The notes under the pieces were generated by a model. That model saw only the letters and a program-made list of their open reading frames with translations, was not told the origin of the DNA and made no database searches. Shown here piece by piece: positions 27,101 through 40,400 of a stretch of DNA of 64,000 bases. The DNA lies in NCBI GenBank assembly GCA_016801845.1, contig CM028927.1, forward strand, positions 16,492,501 to 16,556,500, given 5' to 3'. Origin of the DNA: Polydactylus sextarius (Eukaryota; Chordata; Actinopteri; Polynemidae). A program made the translations under genes and the position numbers. The first letter of the stretch is position 1; each line of letters opens with the position of its first letter.

Positions 27101-28986
27101 TGTACAAGACAGTGCAATTACAATAGCCATTTTAATTGAAGCTTGTTGTTCATTTCACTTATCAGTACTCTGTGCCTAAGTAATTATCGCTATTAGTGTT
27201 GTTCCTATGGACCAGCATCTGGGGGAAATCAGACCCTTTGTCTGCAGAATAACAGGTAATGTAGAGACAACACCAGATCTCACCATTCCTTTTCTTTCTG
27301 GTATCTTTAGACAAAGAGAAATTACGTGCTCCGGATGGTCCTGCAAGACCAGCTGAAAAGCATCTTGATCCACGAATGCAAATAAGCACATGCATTGTAA
27401 TATATCAATGTCAACACGTCACACATTCATAGTTTGCTCAGAATTGGACTGTACATCTGTTTGGCCCAAATGGCGAAATCATGCAGGAATGCCCCCGAGC
27501 TGTAGAAGGGCTGGGTTAAAGGTTTTGCTCAGTGAAACAGCCATCTTTTCACCATCAAGACAGTTACAAAAGAGGCCTCTCACAAGGGCTTGAAGTCAAA
27601 CTGGGCTGGCCTTGCTTTGCTCCGAGAGCGTGCAAAGCCCTAGAGGGCGAACAGAGGGAACTGTTCAGCCACTTGTACCAAAATATGTCACTCTTCAAAA
27701 AGCTTCAGTGAAAGGAAGCTTTCCACTTCTCAATGACAACTTTGGTTAAAGGTTCATGTGGGTTCTTAGGCTTGAAGTTCCATGATCTAAGAATCTTTGA
27801 AAAGTCATTTGGGTGGCTCACTGTGTTTCACTGCACAGACATATTTGTAAAGATTAAGGGAAAGGAAGAAAAGAGGACAGTATTTTTATTGGAATTCTGC
27901 TGTGCTCTCATGCTGCTTGAGGGGATCTCTAATTGGATCAACAACTGTCTGATTCCCATCAGCCAGCTTGACCTGTCTGCGCAAACTGAGCAGTCTGTGT
28001 CTTATGGGAATGGCAGTGAAAAGGAGTGGGAGGGAGAGAACGAGAGACATGGAAAGACATGGACAGATGCAGGAAAATAGAGGAAGCGTGATGGGCAGTA
28101 CTGAAGAGATAGATAAAGGTGAGGAAAAACATAACATGTGGACAAGATATATGAGAGGAGGCATAGACCAAAAAAGGCAGCTCTATAGCATATTATGTAG
28201 CCATCTCTGAGTCAAATGGACAAGCTCAGAATGGCCACCAACCAGTAAGACAGACAGCAGCCTCTTCCCCATAGGGAGGGCTTTGATGGATCTCAGTCGA
28301 TAGCTCCCACAACTGCCACGCTGGCCTTGCATCCTTCAGCATGGAAATGAAGACAGTCTGCCAGGCGTTTTGCTGACAGGGACGGCACACATGGCTCAAT
28401 GACATAGCCCGATAAATGGAGCGGGCGCTGAGAGGAGAGTGCGGCAGAGAGCAAGACAAAGAGGAGAGGGAGATAGATGTAAAGACAGATATAGTGTCAT
28501 AGAGAGACAAAAAGACACAGGCAGACAGTGACAGAAAGAGACGGAGATTCACTGAGTGTAATCGTGACAGGTCTGGTCCCTTCTCTCCCCCTCTCCTCTG
28601 ATCCATACTGTATAGATGAGTGAGAGAGATGAGCATAGGGTGAAGGATGTCAACAACACGTTGATTCTCATTCTGCGTCAGATACACATGCTCTATGGCT
28701 ATTGATCAGTCTTTGCTCACACTTTCCCATAGAGGGCTCCTGCCGCACGCCAGGATGTTCAGGCCTGAGATGATATTATGGATTACGGGAAGGGAAGTGG
28801 AGGGAAGAGCCCTGGATGCGGGCGGTAGAGGCCTGATCGATGAGCTATTGCGCACTTAACAAGAGTAATGTTATGTAGGGAGTCTCTGACATGCTAATCC
28901 ATCTCTCACTCTCTCCATTCGAGTGCATCTCTCTCTGTCGTGATTATCTCCTGCCTGTCTATCTCTCTACCTATTTCTTTCTTACT

Positions 28987-29064
<78 letters not shown>
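28987..29064. repeat. (TATC)n / GATA tetranucleotide array
   Basis: About 19 nearly perfect TATC units (GATA on the rbms3 sense strand) lie here. It is the only long tetranucleotide array in the window and produces the Ile-Tyr-Leu-Ser frame at 28891-29133. Confidence 0.95.
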
Positions 29065-29066
<2 letters not shown>

Positions 29067-32000
29067 GCTGTCTGTATATTCATGCACCACTGAGCTGATC
29101 CCAGACCAGATTCAGACAAATAAACAAAGCTGATGGATGAGATGAGCTCCACGTATGTCTGGTACTGCGAGTCTGTAACACACCAGACAACTACAATCGA
29201 CTGCGACCATCTTATGGGAATGGGAACATTTAGAAAAGTGAAGCGGGAATGTTTGTGTGTCTAAGAGTTAGTCCGGGAACATGCAGACATTAATGTGAGA
29301 TGATCTAATAGAAACAGTGAAGAATATTCAACATTAATAATCAGTTGTAATTATTTTAGCAGCTGGAAATACGGGTGAATATGATTGCGCCTTGGAGTAC
29401 TGGCTTTGAATTAATCTGCTCTTACAGTAAGTGTGAGAGCAGCAAGTGCAGCGCCAAACAGGCAGTGGATTTCCAGCTGTTAGCCAACCCCTGTGAGACA
29501 AACTCTGAGGTACCAGTTAAACGAATATTTCATTTTAGCTTAATCAGCTAATTCCAATTGCCATTCCCAAATGCTAAGGTTGCCATGGTGAGTAAACAAA
29601 GAGCTAAAAACAACAGGCTAGACAGACAGAGGTGTGTGAGTGAGCAGAAACTAGTATGTATGTACGTTTGCCAACTCTAATGAACGGCTCACAATCCTGA
29701 ATCCATATATTAAAATAACATTTATGCAAGCAGACAGTCCTCACCGCATTCACTCTGCATGGCATAGTTGCATGTCGCTGGTTCCTGTAGTCAGCTGCAA
29801 TTTTAAAGTGGCGGTGGCAGATGTTTCTAATGCTAAAGCCACACGTGCTGCTCCACGCTGCCAACATCTTTGCTGCTGCAGAAAGCTTTTCAGTATCAGT
29901 GACAGTGCTTTACACAGCTGGGCCAGGGTGGCAATTACAGTACAAGTGTACACATTGTGGTTGTTGCAAAACTAGAAGAGAAAAAGAGTAAGGTATGAGA
30001 CTGAAAACAGTATTTGCGGAGTGGATTCGAAATAAGATTCCAGCTAAGAAAATACCACAATGCACAACAGGCGAGTCAGCACGTCACAAATGGAGCTACA
30101 AGTAAAGAGCTAAGTGGACTTGTTGTTTGGTTTTGAAGATGTAATAAAACTCGTCCAAACTGTTTCTTAAATTCGACATCTTTACTAAAACTCACACACT
30201 ACTTACAGCATCTATATTTTATGACCTGGATAAGAAGCCTCTGGGCCTTAACACTTAAAAAAATAGAGATGAGCTGATTATTCTGAGTCTAAATTTGTGT
30301 TTAAAGAAAAAAAAGACTCTTTCAGACAGAAATAATGCATCAAGTATTAAGCTAACATAAGAATGACAGTTTTTATGGAATATATAACAAGTTAGTCTGG
30401 CCTGTGGAGCTCTCTTTTCATGGCAAACAGATTTGGCGGTGGCAGAGGGACTTAAGAGCAGCTGTTACTGTACTTTGCCTGTGGGGGTTGACTTGTGCTG
30501 CCACTGTCTGTGTCACTGCCTGTGTGGGCAGACAGCGAAGCTAGCTCTGTCCCTGTTAGCAGAGTATTATAACACTGCCAACGCCTCCAGTGACCCGTGA
30601 AACCTCCCATCTATAGAGATGAATCATACAGATGGGTGCTTTGTAATTCAACAGAACTGCCTATCCACCCGACCTGCAGCACATATTTCTGGGTATATGT
30701 GACACTGTATCGGAATCAGAATAAATCAGTTTGAGCTTTGCGAGTACGCCTTCGACAATGTGGTGTAGTCTGTGTTCTATAAGGGGGATTTTAGTTCGTT
30801 GTAAAGGCTTCATTAGTTACATCAAGCATTCGAACAATAGATTTTTTTAGCTTCTTGTTCAGCTTTACAGAGCTTATATTAATAACGTTGCAGCAAAATT
30901 ATTTAGGTTTATTTATCAAGGCGAGATTTTGCTGAGTTTGCATGGTATTTCTCAGCGCTGTGCTGCTTGACATTCATAGAGTTACAGAAATTCACACTCT
31001 AGGCGCATTACAAGCAGTCCTCTGTTGTTGGCCAGCATGAAACTTAAAAGAAAAAAACAAATGTTTCATGTCTTGCTAAATGACAATGTGCCTCTCACGT
31101 AATTTCCCAGATGATTCATGGATTCAGACTTATGATTTTCTTGCTATAAGTAGGGTTATCTAACCTTTAGGCTTCCACTGTCTAAAAATTGACAATGACA
31201 TTTGAAGAGAAGAGGAAAATATGCTTCAGTCTGCTGATACAAAAAAGCCATATCAGTTTAAGTAGCATGGCAAAGCATACAAAAGGCTGTTTGTCTGTTA
31301 ACTAGGTTTCCACCGGAGGGGCTTCCAGTAACAACGGTATGGACAGAAAAGAAAATGAAATTACAACACAATAAATGAATTATCAATAAAGAGCCCTCAA
31401 TACTGTATCTGAGGAGGATCAATACGCCACAGCCAGGCTGCGATGTGGGCCGAGGGCTGAGGGCAGGCCTATAGCTCAGGGACCAGCCGGATCGATAATG
31501 TCACTGGGGGTGATTGACGATCAATGCTGCCAGTGACGTTGATTTATGATCAATGAAAGCAGGGCACCCAACTAATAAGGGGGGAAGAGGCGGAGGGAGC
31601 GTGCGAGAGGGGTTCCAATAGCGTCCCCTTTACTGTAACTGATTGGGGATCGATGAAGAGTGGCACCACGGCTGATTAGGGATCAGGCGACTCTGTGGCA
31701 GAGGAAGGCAGCTATGTGTGCGAGGCTTTGGTTGGCTGCGTGGAGACCAGGCTGTCTGAGCCAAGCAGAGCTGCAGAGACTGTAATTAAAGCTGTGCTGA
31801 AAGGAGCTTTCCACTGGTTGATAGAAGCTGCAGGTGCAGATCCCTTTGCTCTTTCACTTTCAAAAGAGCAGCCATGAATATATAACAACATAAATACACA
31901 ATCAAAGGCAGCACAGGAAAGTCTGCCCCATTTTTCCCTTTTCAATTTTTTTTTTTAAAATCTATTACTCTCAATGACAGCTATCTTATGACACCATCAT

Positions 32001-32203
32001 TGTGTGACAGTTTTTTGCTTCTAAGCCAAATGATCTAAGTGTCATTGTTGGCTGTAATATGTTAAATGTGTTACTGTCAACAGATTACTTTATCTGGTTT
32101 CATTTCAGTAATATAATTACCAACAGATGCTGTGGGTTGCTGCTTGTATCACATTTGGCCTTTATAACTTTTCGCCTTCAGGAAGGAAGTATGATGGGCT
32201 AAT

Positions 32204-32265
32204 TACCTCCGCCAAGGAGGTTATGTTTTCACCTGGGCCTGTTGGTTTGTTCTTTTTTTTCTTCT
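32204..32265 (+). repeat. Common interspersed repeat core (CCTCCGCCAAGGAGG)
   Basis: The stretch starts with the self-complementary CCTCCGCCAAGGAGG, followed by TTATGTTTTCACC and a TTTGTT-rich run. I recognise this arrangement as the start of a repeat that recurs in fish and other animal genomes. It sits about 125 bp before the LINE remnant, but I cannot tell whether the two are one insertion. The rest of the usual repeat is not clearly preserved. Confidence 0.5.
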
Positions 32266-32390
32266 CTATTTCTGCTCTAGCAGTTATTGAGGCTTGTTGC
32301 TGATAAACTGAGAACAAATCTCGCCCCTGTATAAAGCAGACATGTAAATACCCGTGATTGTACATTTATTCAGAGCTCTATTTTAATAAG

Positions 32391-32655
32391 GTTGTTCGGG
32401 CATCTGATCAGGATTCCTCCTGGGCATCTCCTGTTGGAGGTTTTTTTTGTGTACATCCCACTGGTAGGAGACCTCAGGTTAGAACCAGAATACACTGGAG
32501 AGATTATATATCTCATCTGGCCTGAAAACGCCTCGGGATCCCCAGGAGGAGCTGGGAAATGTGGCTAGGGAGAGGGACACCTGGATTACGATGCTTGGCC
32601 TGCTGCCACCATGACTCACATCTGGATAAGTAGCTAAAAATGGAGGGTTGGATGA
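32391..32655 (+). mobile_element. Decayed 3' end of a teleost non-LTR retrotransposon
   Basis: On the plus strand the block reads GGCATCTGATCAGGATTCC, then CCTCCTGGGCATCTCC, CCCACTGGTAGGAGACC, ACGCCTCGGGATCCCC, AGGAGGAGCTGGGAAATGTG and GGATAAGTAGC. This is the familiar tail of a very common ray-finned-fish LINE (L2/CR1/Rex-type), which encodes the RT protein's C-terminus (a Trp-Arg-Asp-Tyr-Ile and Leu-Gly-Ile-Pro-Pro-Glu-Glu-Leu type sequence) followed by a short GGATGGAT-like tail. Here the frame is broken by stops and many substitutions, and the tail is degenerate (TGGAGGGTTGGATGAAAC). Only about 265 bp of the 3' end remain, as expected of a 5'-truncated old insertion. It lies antisense to rbms3. 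The family name is uncertain; that it is a LINE tail is fairly sure. Confidence 0.8.
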
Positions 32656-34411
32656 AACTTTCATCAGGAAAGGAATTAAAGGAAAAGGAATTATCTCTCT
32701 TCTTTACCTTATGTTATTCTGGTAATCTCAAACTCTTGTACATATTTATTTTTAAGTTCAACCTGAGAATGTACAGATGTGGCTATGAGGCTGCTGGGTA
32801 ATTTATATTTAACACTGTATCCAGCTTTATGAGACTAAAAAGCAAGAGTTAGGTCTAAACTTAGGTGGCTAAAACCTAAAACCTTCATCTGTTCTTTGTC
32901 AGACAGACACCTTCTGAGCTTCAAACACTACATCAGACATTCCCAAGGCTCATAATTCATTCATTTCTTAGGTATTCTCTTTGTTCTGCAGCAGCGTTGA
33001 CAATAATTTCCCTGTCTTTCCAAAAAAGTTGCTGACAACAAAGTGGCATCTCCTTTGAGCTTGCTGATATATCAACTGTTTCCCAAGGAAAGTGCAATTA
33101 AGTAGATGTTACAACATCATTCAAAAATACTGACATTCACAAAACAGTTTTTTTTTTAATGAAAACGCAAAGGTCAAGGTTTTTTCCTGCCAGTAAATAT
33201 TAAACTTTGTTTAAAAACGCCATTACATGTTATAAAAAATAATCGGTTAGATGGTGATTAGAGGTTTCAATCCTTAAAACAAAACAATTCTTGTCTAAAA
33301 TCTGACCTCACTTCCTTCCTGTGTCAGCACTTGACTGTTCCCCTCACAACCTTCCCACCATTTCAAAGAAAAATGAAGGAAAACCAAACAAAGAGTGAGG
33401 TTAGTTTGGTAGCACATTCCATTCTTGAGAAAAATACACACTCAGGAAACTCTTCAGAATTATTTTAACTAGCTTCGGTAGCTATGCCCCTTCGTCCTCC
33501 TGAGAGAGCGATATCTCAGCGATAACCAGAGAGAAAGGTTGACCTGTAGAGAACACCTTTGAGTAAGTCCTTGCCTAAACATCTCAGATGTGATGAAAGG
33601 CTTTGTTTTCCTCAGTCTGCGTTAATGGGCTCCAATCGATGTGGGAGAGCCGTGTTTTTTTTTCCCTACATGTCCTGACCCTTGGGGAAACACAGGGAGG
33701 TAATGTGGGAGGGGAGAGATATTGACACACAACATCGATATCACCAGGATTCACAAGCAGGAGCGTGGTGAAGGTAACCCTTTCTTACTTTCGGGAATCA
33801 TCAAAGGAGCATCAAGGACAAAGACAGAAGAAGCACAGTACAAATAAGTGGACCTCAAAGTCAGAGGTAGAAACAGCACAAATAGTCTTGTTATTGTTGT
33901 GATTTTCAGCAGCAATTATGATTCTCCTCCAAAACAACCCATCTATCCTGCTCACACACACCAGTGGATTCATTTAAACGATGTTGGGAATGTGAGGCAG
34001 CGCAGCACTGCAGCAGAGGCGAGCACACCGCCATGCTGGCTCTCATCTGTCACGAGCAGCAACCAGCCCGCCAGCCGCCATGATGTGCAGCTTAATTGGG
34101 GGAGCTGATGAGGTCTGATGAGGCCGGTACTTATTGAATTCCCCAGCCTGTTATTTAGATAATGCTGGAGAGGAGTGGCCTCCCTCATCTTTCCCATTCT
34201 CATCCATTCACTGTCCCAGCAGGGGGCTGCTGGCTAATCCACTCTTGTTTGTAATGGCTGTGTGAACTGAGGGGATTTGGACACACTCTCCCCTCACTAG
34301 CACACATCTAACACTCCACACTGTTGATTTTACCCCATAATGGGCCTATTTGACGAGTTAACCAGATCCCAACACCCATCTCAACCCTCTAGCCTGTCTT
34401 TCCATCTCATA

Positions 34412-34438
34412 TTTTTTTTTTTTTTTTTTTTTTTTTTT
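34412..34438. repeat. Poly(T) run
   Basis: Twenty-seven T (poly(A) on the rbms3 sense strand) lie here. No retroelement body was recognised next to it. Confidence 0.9.
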
Positions 34439-37400
34439 GGGTGTTATTGTTGAATAATTAGATTTTTGAGGCAATATTCTTTCATTTTTCTCATCTTTTC
34501 CAAAGCAATTACCAAATTTGAGATCCGAGACTGTGCAGTGTTCACTGATTTACAATGTGTGTATGTGTATGTGTGAGTGAAAGAGAGAGAGAAAGGGTGT
34601 GAAAGAAAGTGTGATGGAGAGAAAGAAAAACAATGGAGAGGAGTGGAAGTTGCAGAACAGATGGCTAAATGGCAGGACAACAAACTTTTTAATTCTGTGC
34701 CTCAGACTGGCGAAGGAGAGGGAGACGGCGAAGTCACAGAAGGGTGCCACGAGTGGCGCTCAGTGTGGGACAGCACATCAAAACGCATTAGAGCTGATGA
34801 AAACGCTTGTGATTAATGCCTTTGCAGCAGAGATGCATGAATTCATGATCTGAATTTCAAACGTAAAGTTCTTTTCTTTTTTTTTATGGAAAAATTCGGC
34901 ACCTGGGTGGTCGAATGTTCATCTGCACCAGCTGCAGCGCAGAGAGGCTCCCGTGAAGCAAATTTACTGAAATGACAAATGCCAGAATAACAATAAAAGA
35001 CCAAATATCTGACTGACAGTCAAACTACACAAAGTATGGAGGTGTTGTCTTTCAAATGTATGTATCACACTGTGAATAGTATGCGAGATTCTGCGATCAC
35101 AGCTTTTTGTCTGCCAGAATGTGCATTACAATGAAACACAATAGGCCCGGCAAAATCTCTGAAACACTGTTATTAAAGACGTCTGCAGTATTTTTTTTCT
35201 TTGAAGAAGTATTAATGGAAGCTAATATGATCTTTCACATATCCAACAAAACCAGGTATACCCCTGATAACTTACACTGACCGAAATAAACCAACAACTA
35301 GAATTTGATTTACTCATGCAGAGAATACCCAGTGCAATTGAAGAGAAAAACAAAAGGCCAAATTTATAGATTGGGGGCGACAGTGATGAGAAGGGCCGTT
35401 AAGGCAACGACATTTAAAAGCTTACACGAAGAAGGTACAACCTGGAGTTCACCAGGGGCATAGTGAATCAATATCAGCCTGACTTAGAAATCTGCTGTAT
35501 AATCCTTGATCTCCAAGGCCATTTATTTTGCAGCCTGAAATTGGATACACCCCGAATGCATCCCTCCCGACAGAGCCCCCCCGCTGCGCCAAGCCTGCTG
35601 CTCGCTCCACAAATAAGACATCCTGAAAAATTGATCTGGATGCATCTGTGGCAAGATTACGTCTAGGGCTAAAAGAGAGATATGACTAGCTCAAGGTAAT
35701 TCATAAATCTGTGTGTCTATGTGTAAGAGGATCAGGACAGGGCTCGGTGAATGGTAAAACTTAGTGATGGCATTATCGTAACTACACCAGCACTATCTGG
35801 AAGTTTCCTGCAGGAAAAGAGGTCATTAAGAAAATACCTTTATAAATGCTAAGGGCTGGCCAAACACAGAAAAACACTATTATATATTCTATACCATAGC
35901 TATGATTAACATGGATGTGAGGAAAGTAAGTCATGTTTGTTTATTTTGCCTGTGAGCAATAACGCCTGCTGTAGTAATAATACAATTTCTTTGATGAATG
36001 GCTTTAGTGAAACAGGAAAAGAAAGAGCTAGTGTGTTGTTCAGCCAGATCTAGAAATGAGTCATTAGCATGTTGTGCCTGAAAACAGTTGTGTACCTTAA
36101 TGTATGCAATCCAATTTCATAATGGCCATATTTGCCTAAGAGTTTGTCTTCTGGAATTAATTTTCAATTCATCCAACCTTTATTTACACAGAACGGTCAA
36201 ATGTGCGCAGTTCACTCTCTTTCACATGAGCACCCTGTGGGCAATATAAGCGAAGGCAAAATTCCAATGTTTACTTTACATTAAAATGCACAAAAGTGAA
36301 CGTAAAAGACACGAGCCCAAACCAGCTTTAAGTTTAACAAGAACATAACAATATGGAGTAAAAGCATCAATGCTTAACTCAGATTTTAACACTGTAGATA
36401 CAGAAACAGATTGTTTTAACCAATAATTCAGTTGAACATTATATAATTTAATTTCATGACAATTTATTCTTTGGTCAGATTTTCCTTTAAGAGAATTTTA
36501 AATGTTTCAGGACTTTTCACATGTTTCGTTCCTGACCCAACCTTCTGACTTCTGGCAGGTGAAACAAAGTGAAATATTTTCTTCTCGAGAGGAGAGCCGC
36601 ATTTTAGTAGCAACACTTACTACTGCATAGTGAGAAAGACACAAAAAGTGTGATTTCCACCAAGAGTACATCCTTAGGTGCCACTGTTGTTTGTGTGTGT
36701 TGCCTAAGTTTTGGTTTATTCCCATGGTGGAGTGTATTGTTAGAGAGGCAGTGGTTGGTCTCTCTGAGGCCTTTAAGCTATCTGTTTTCCCCCTATTATT
36801 TGTGCCTGGTGGGGGGACAGGCAGTCGTAGAGAGATGTGGTGCAGCACAACAGGGGTGGTCCCCAGATACCACAGATTCATACTTTCCACCTGACGCACA
36901 GGATAGACAGAACAGAGAGCTGGCAATTACTACACTTCTCTCTATATATACTGCAATCCTCGCCAGCTCGGCTCTGTTGTGCTCCACTCTGAAGGCAGTC
37001 TTACAGCCAAGTTGGAGGTAATGAAAGCAACACAGTCCTAATGGACTATTGATGTGTGTGTGTGTGTATTTTCTAGGTGTGTGTGGACGTATGAGAGGAA
37101 GACAGAGAAAGAGTATGTGAGAGAGCCTCAAAGAACAAAGGAAGTAAAAGGAGACTGTAAGAAATCATTCTGTTGGCGTGTTGCTGTGTTTTCTTTTTGT
37201 GTCTGTGTTTTTGCTATGGCAAAAAAAAAAAAATGTGTGCATCCATGTCTGTAAAGCCACTATAAATCATCTATATAAGCTGAGTTAAAGCAGCAGAAAT
37301 AAACCACAAGTGTAATAGCCATGATGTGCCGTACTGCCAGCAAAGGAAAGAGAGACGGAGAGTCTGAGACATGAGGTCACTCAGAACCAGGTGTGTTTCC

Positions 37401-37453
37401 ATCGTCCTTCAGCTCAAACACAAGCACGCAGCTCTCGTATAAATACACACACC

Positions 37454-37480
37454 AAAAAAAAAAAAAAAAAAAAAAAAAAA
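37454..37480. repeat. Poly(A) run
   Basis: Twenty-seven A are followed by CCCACC. No clear retroposed sequence lies upstream. Confidence 0.9.
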
Positions 37481-40400
37481 CCCACCAATGCAAATAACCC
37501 AAGGTGACAAAAAACATTTGGACGCAATCACAGTAAGTTTCACCAAAATGGAAAACTTCCCACACCTACTGGTCGTCCATTGGCAGGGAGTGTAGGTGTG
37601 TACGCATTTTTGTGTGTGTGTGTGTCTCTGTGTGTGTCCCCTACCCCGCTGGCAGGCAGTCGGATGAATGAATGGGCGTCCACTCCTGCAGGTCCGGTGG
37701 CGCTACAGAAATAACTCTGCTGACCACAGTGACCTCTGCTTGTTCCCACACAGCCAGCGTCCTGTTCTAATGGAGGCGCGTGCTCTATTTTGGGGGCAGC
37801 AGCTAGATTTATCTCACTGCCCTCTGTGTCCTGGGACGGTGACAGTGACGTGGTCGGGTGTAACTGATGCCTCCTTTTTTTTTTATTTTTTCTTTTTACC
37901 TTGCTTCCCTGACGCAAACACACACAGGATACAATCAGTCTTGAGGTCAGTTCTGGTTGGTGAAATGACCTCACTATTTTTGTTCACTTTCAAACATACA
38001 CCTTTAAACATACTAAAAACACGCTGGAGAGAAAAAAAAAAATAGAAAGATGTAATTTATCAAACTCATGTGTTGTGATACTCTAACCTAATGGAAGGTG
38101 TAAGAGATAGAGAGGAGTTGACCAATGAACCACAGAAAGCAAGTCTGCTGAATTGCTTGCATACCTCAGAGACCTTGGAGCATGATTATCCTCCTCAGCA
38201 AACTTAATCTTCATTCTGGAGGACAGGCGGGCCGGCCGAAAGGCTATGAGCTCAGCGACCTACTGTATCTGCTGAGAGGCTGAATATTATTCTTTGCAAA
38301 AAGAAATGCATTGCCTCAGGTCCTGCATTAGATTACGTTGACTGATGGGTAAAACCTGGAATCTAAGGCCTATGTGAAGATAACATGCACATCACAAGGC
38401 TTCATTCCTGAGGTGGTGGAGAGTCAGGTCAGATTCAAGAAGAAGTATAAAAAGAAAAACCTTGAGGGTTTTTGCTTATGGCTGTAAAGTTTGCAGTCAG
38501 ATTTCTGAGCTTTCTAGAATAAAAGACTGTGCACTAATGCATTAAATTCAAGCAACTATTGATTCTAACATGTACAAGGTATTTGAAGAAATAAGAAAAA
38601 AACAACCCTATAATTAACTATGAAAGAAAACATTTGTATTGTGAAATAATCTCTTACACTTCAGCCTTACTAGAAACTTTCATCAGCCCTCATAAGACAG
38701 TAACTCAAACTTAACAAGACTAAGAATCCATAGGCGTGTTAGAGGCTCTGCTGTGAGCATGTTCAGACAAACAGCAGCGCTGCTTAAAAACACAGCCCTC
38801 CTCATTCATTTGAATGGATCTGTTGCACTGATTCAGCAGGGTGCTTATGCAGAGAGGCACTGCATTGCCCAGTTAAATATGCTATCGCACGCTGCTAGAT
38901 TTCTTTGGAGAGGAGTGAAAAAGACAGACATTGTCATTCTAAGAGCTCGGGACGAGAGCAGAAATCAAATTGTTTTGCAGCAAGACAAAATGTGAAAGAA
39001 TTTATTCTTAACACATGGACGTATGAGAAACCCATTAATATTTGACATTCAAGTGCAATTTTGTGACAGGCCCAGATTCGATTTCTGACTCAAACTTGTT
39101 GTAGCTCAACTCCGCTGACGATAAATTTAAAACTAAAGGAATAAAAGATTAAAAGAAAGAAAAACTTTCACTGTCCACACTGAGTGAATCCACAGTATAA
39201 AAGAGACACACATCGGAAACAGAGGGGAGTCAGAATGTGCTTCTAAGTAAAAGCAGCTTCAGGTGCTTATTTTGCTTTGCCCTGATATTGTGAGCACTCA
39301 GCTACATCCAGTAACACAGATTAACATTAGGTTAAGATGTGCAGGAATGTGTGTGATGCACAGAATAGTGAGCGTAAATGAGGGGAGGACAAGCAGAGAG
39401 AAGGCGAGGGATGAAAGACGGTGGCAGCAATGAAGATAAAAGTGTGAGGGAAAGATGAGAGAAAGTATTAAAAACAAAGAGGCGCAAGGAGAGATGTGAG
39501 CAGGACGAAAGGGATAGAGACCGATGGGATCAACATTGCGGACAGCTGGGCCGGGGTCATGGGGGAGTCAAGCTCAGGAAGTGGTCAGAGTCAATGTCAC
39601 TCTTTCATCTCGTGTGCTGCAGATGTAGCAAAGCTAAACTTTACTCAAATTTAACCTTCCAAACACTCGGGTTATTCCAACTTTTACTCCCCCTCTCTCT
39701 CTTCTGCTTTGCTACGTTGCCTATCACTTTCTTCCCCTCTATGCCCTTTTCCATCTGTTCTCTTTTTACTGTATCACCCTCTCTTATTCCTGTCACATTT
39801 CTCCAGCTCCTAATCTATTTCTTTCTATCACACTCCTGCTACATTTCGCTCTATTACTCTGCGCTGTTATGTACTTTTTTTTTTCTCATGGTAACTCTCC
39901 TTCATTCTGTCTCTCTCCACATTAGATGTGGTTGAGTGCAGAGCAAAGTCAGTCTTGCCTAAACCCCTCCAGGAGCCAGAGCTCCACTCCTCTGCCTAAA
40001 CAAACTTTGAAGCCAATCAAAGGGCTTATATTATATTCTGTGGAAGGGGACTGCAGCAGGTGAATACTTTATATTTCGGTGACAGATCCACTCAGAGCCG
40101 CTCCTTCATCCTCCTCCTCTTTCTACTAAGTGTTGGCTTCGCTCATGACTGATACAGTTCAGCGGCAAAACAAACAAAGCGTGACAAATCCAGATTATTG
40201 TCTGTGGGCGAGATAAGGTTATAATGAGAAAGTGCAACAAGGGAAATTGATCCTTTTTCAGGAAGCTGTCTGATTTACTGGGGATGCCAATAATAACTTC
40301 CTGTGTGTCCTGCCTCTAATGGAAGCCAGGTGAAGTCAGAGGTGGAGGGGGTGGAGGGTGAATGGTTCATGGTAAGAGGACAGATTTCATTATGACCCAA

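Noticed and set aside
31695..31877. Short plus-strand open frame MAEEGSYVCEALVG with normal-looking composition
   Set aside because: It is sixty codons with no splice or promoter context and no family match, and the opposite strand is open over the same stretch.
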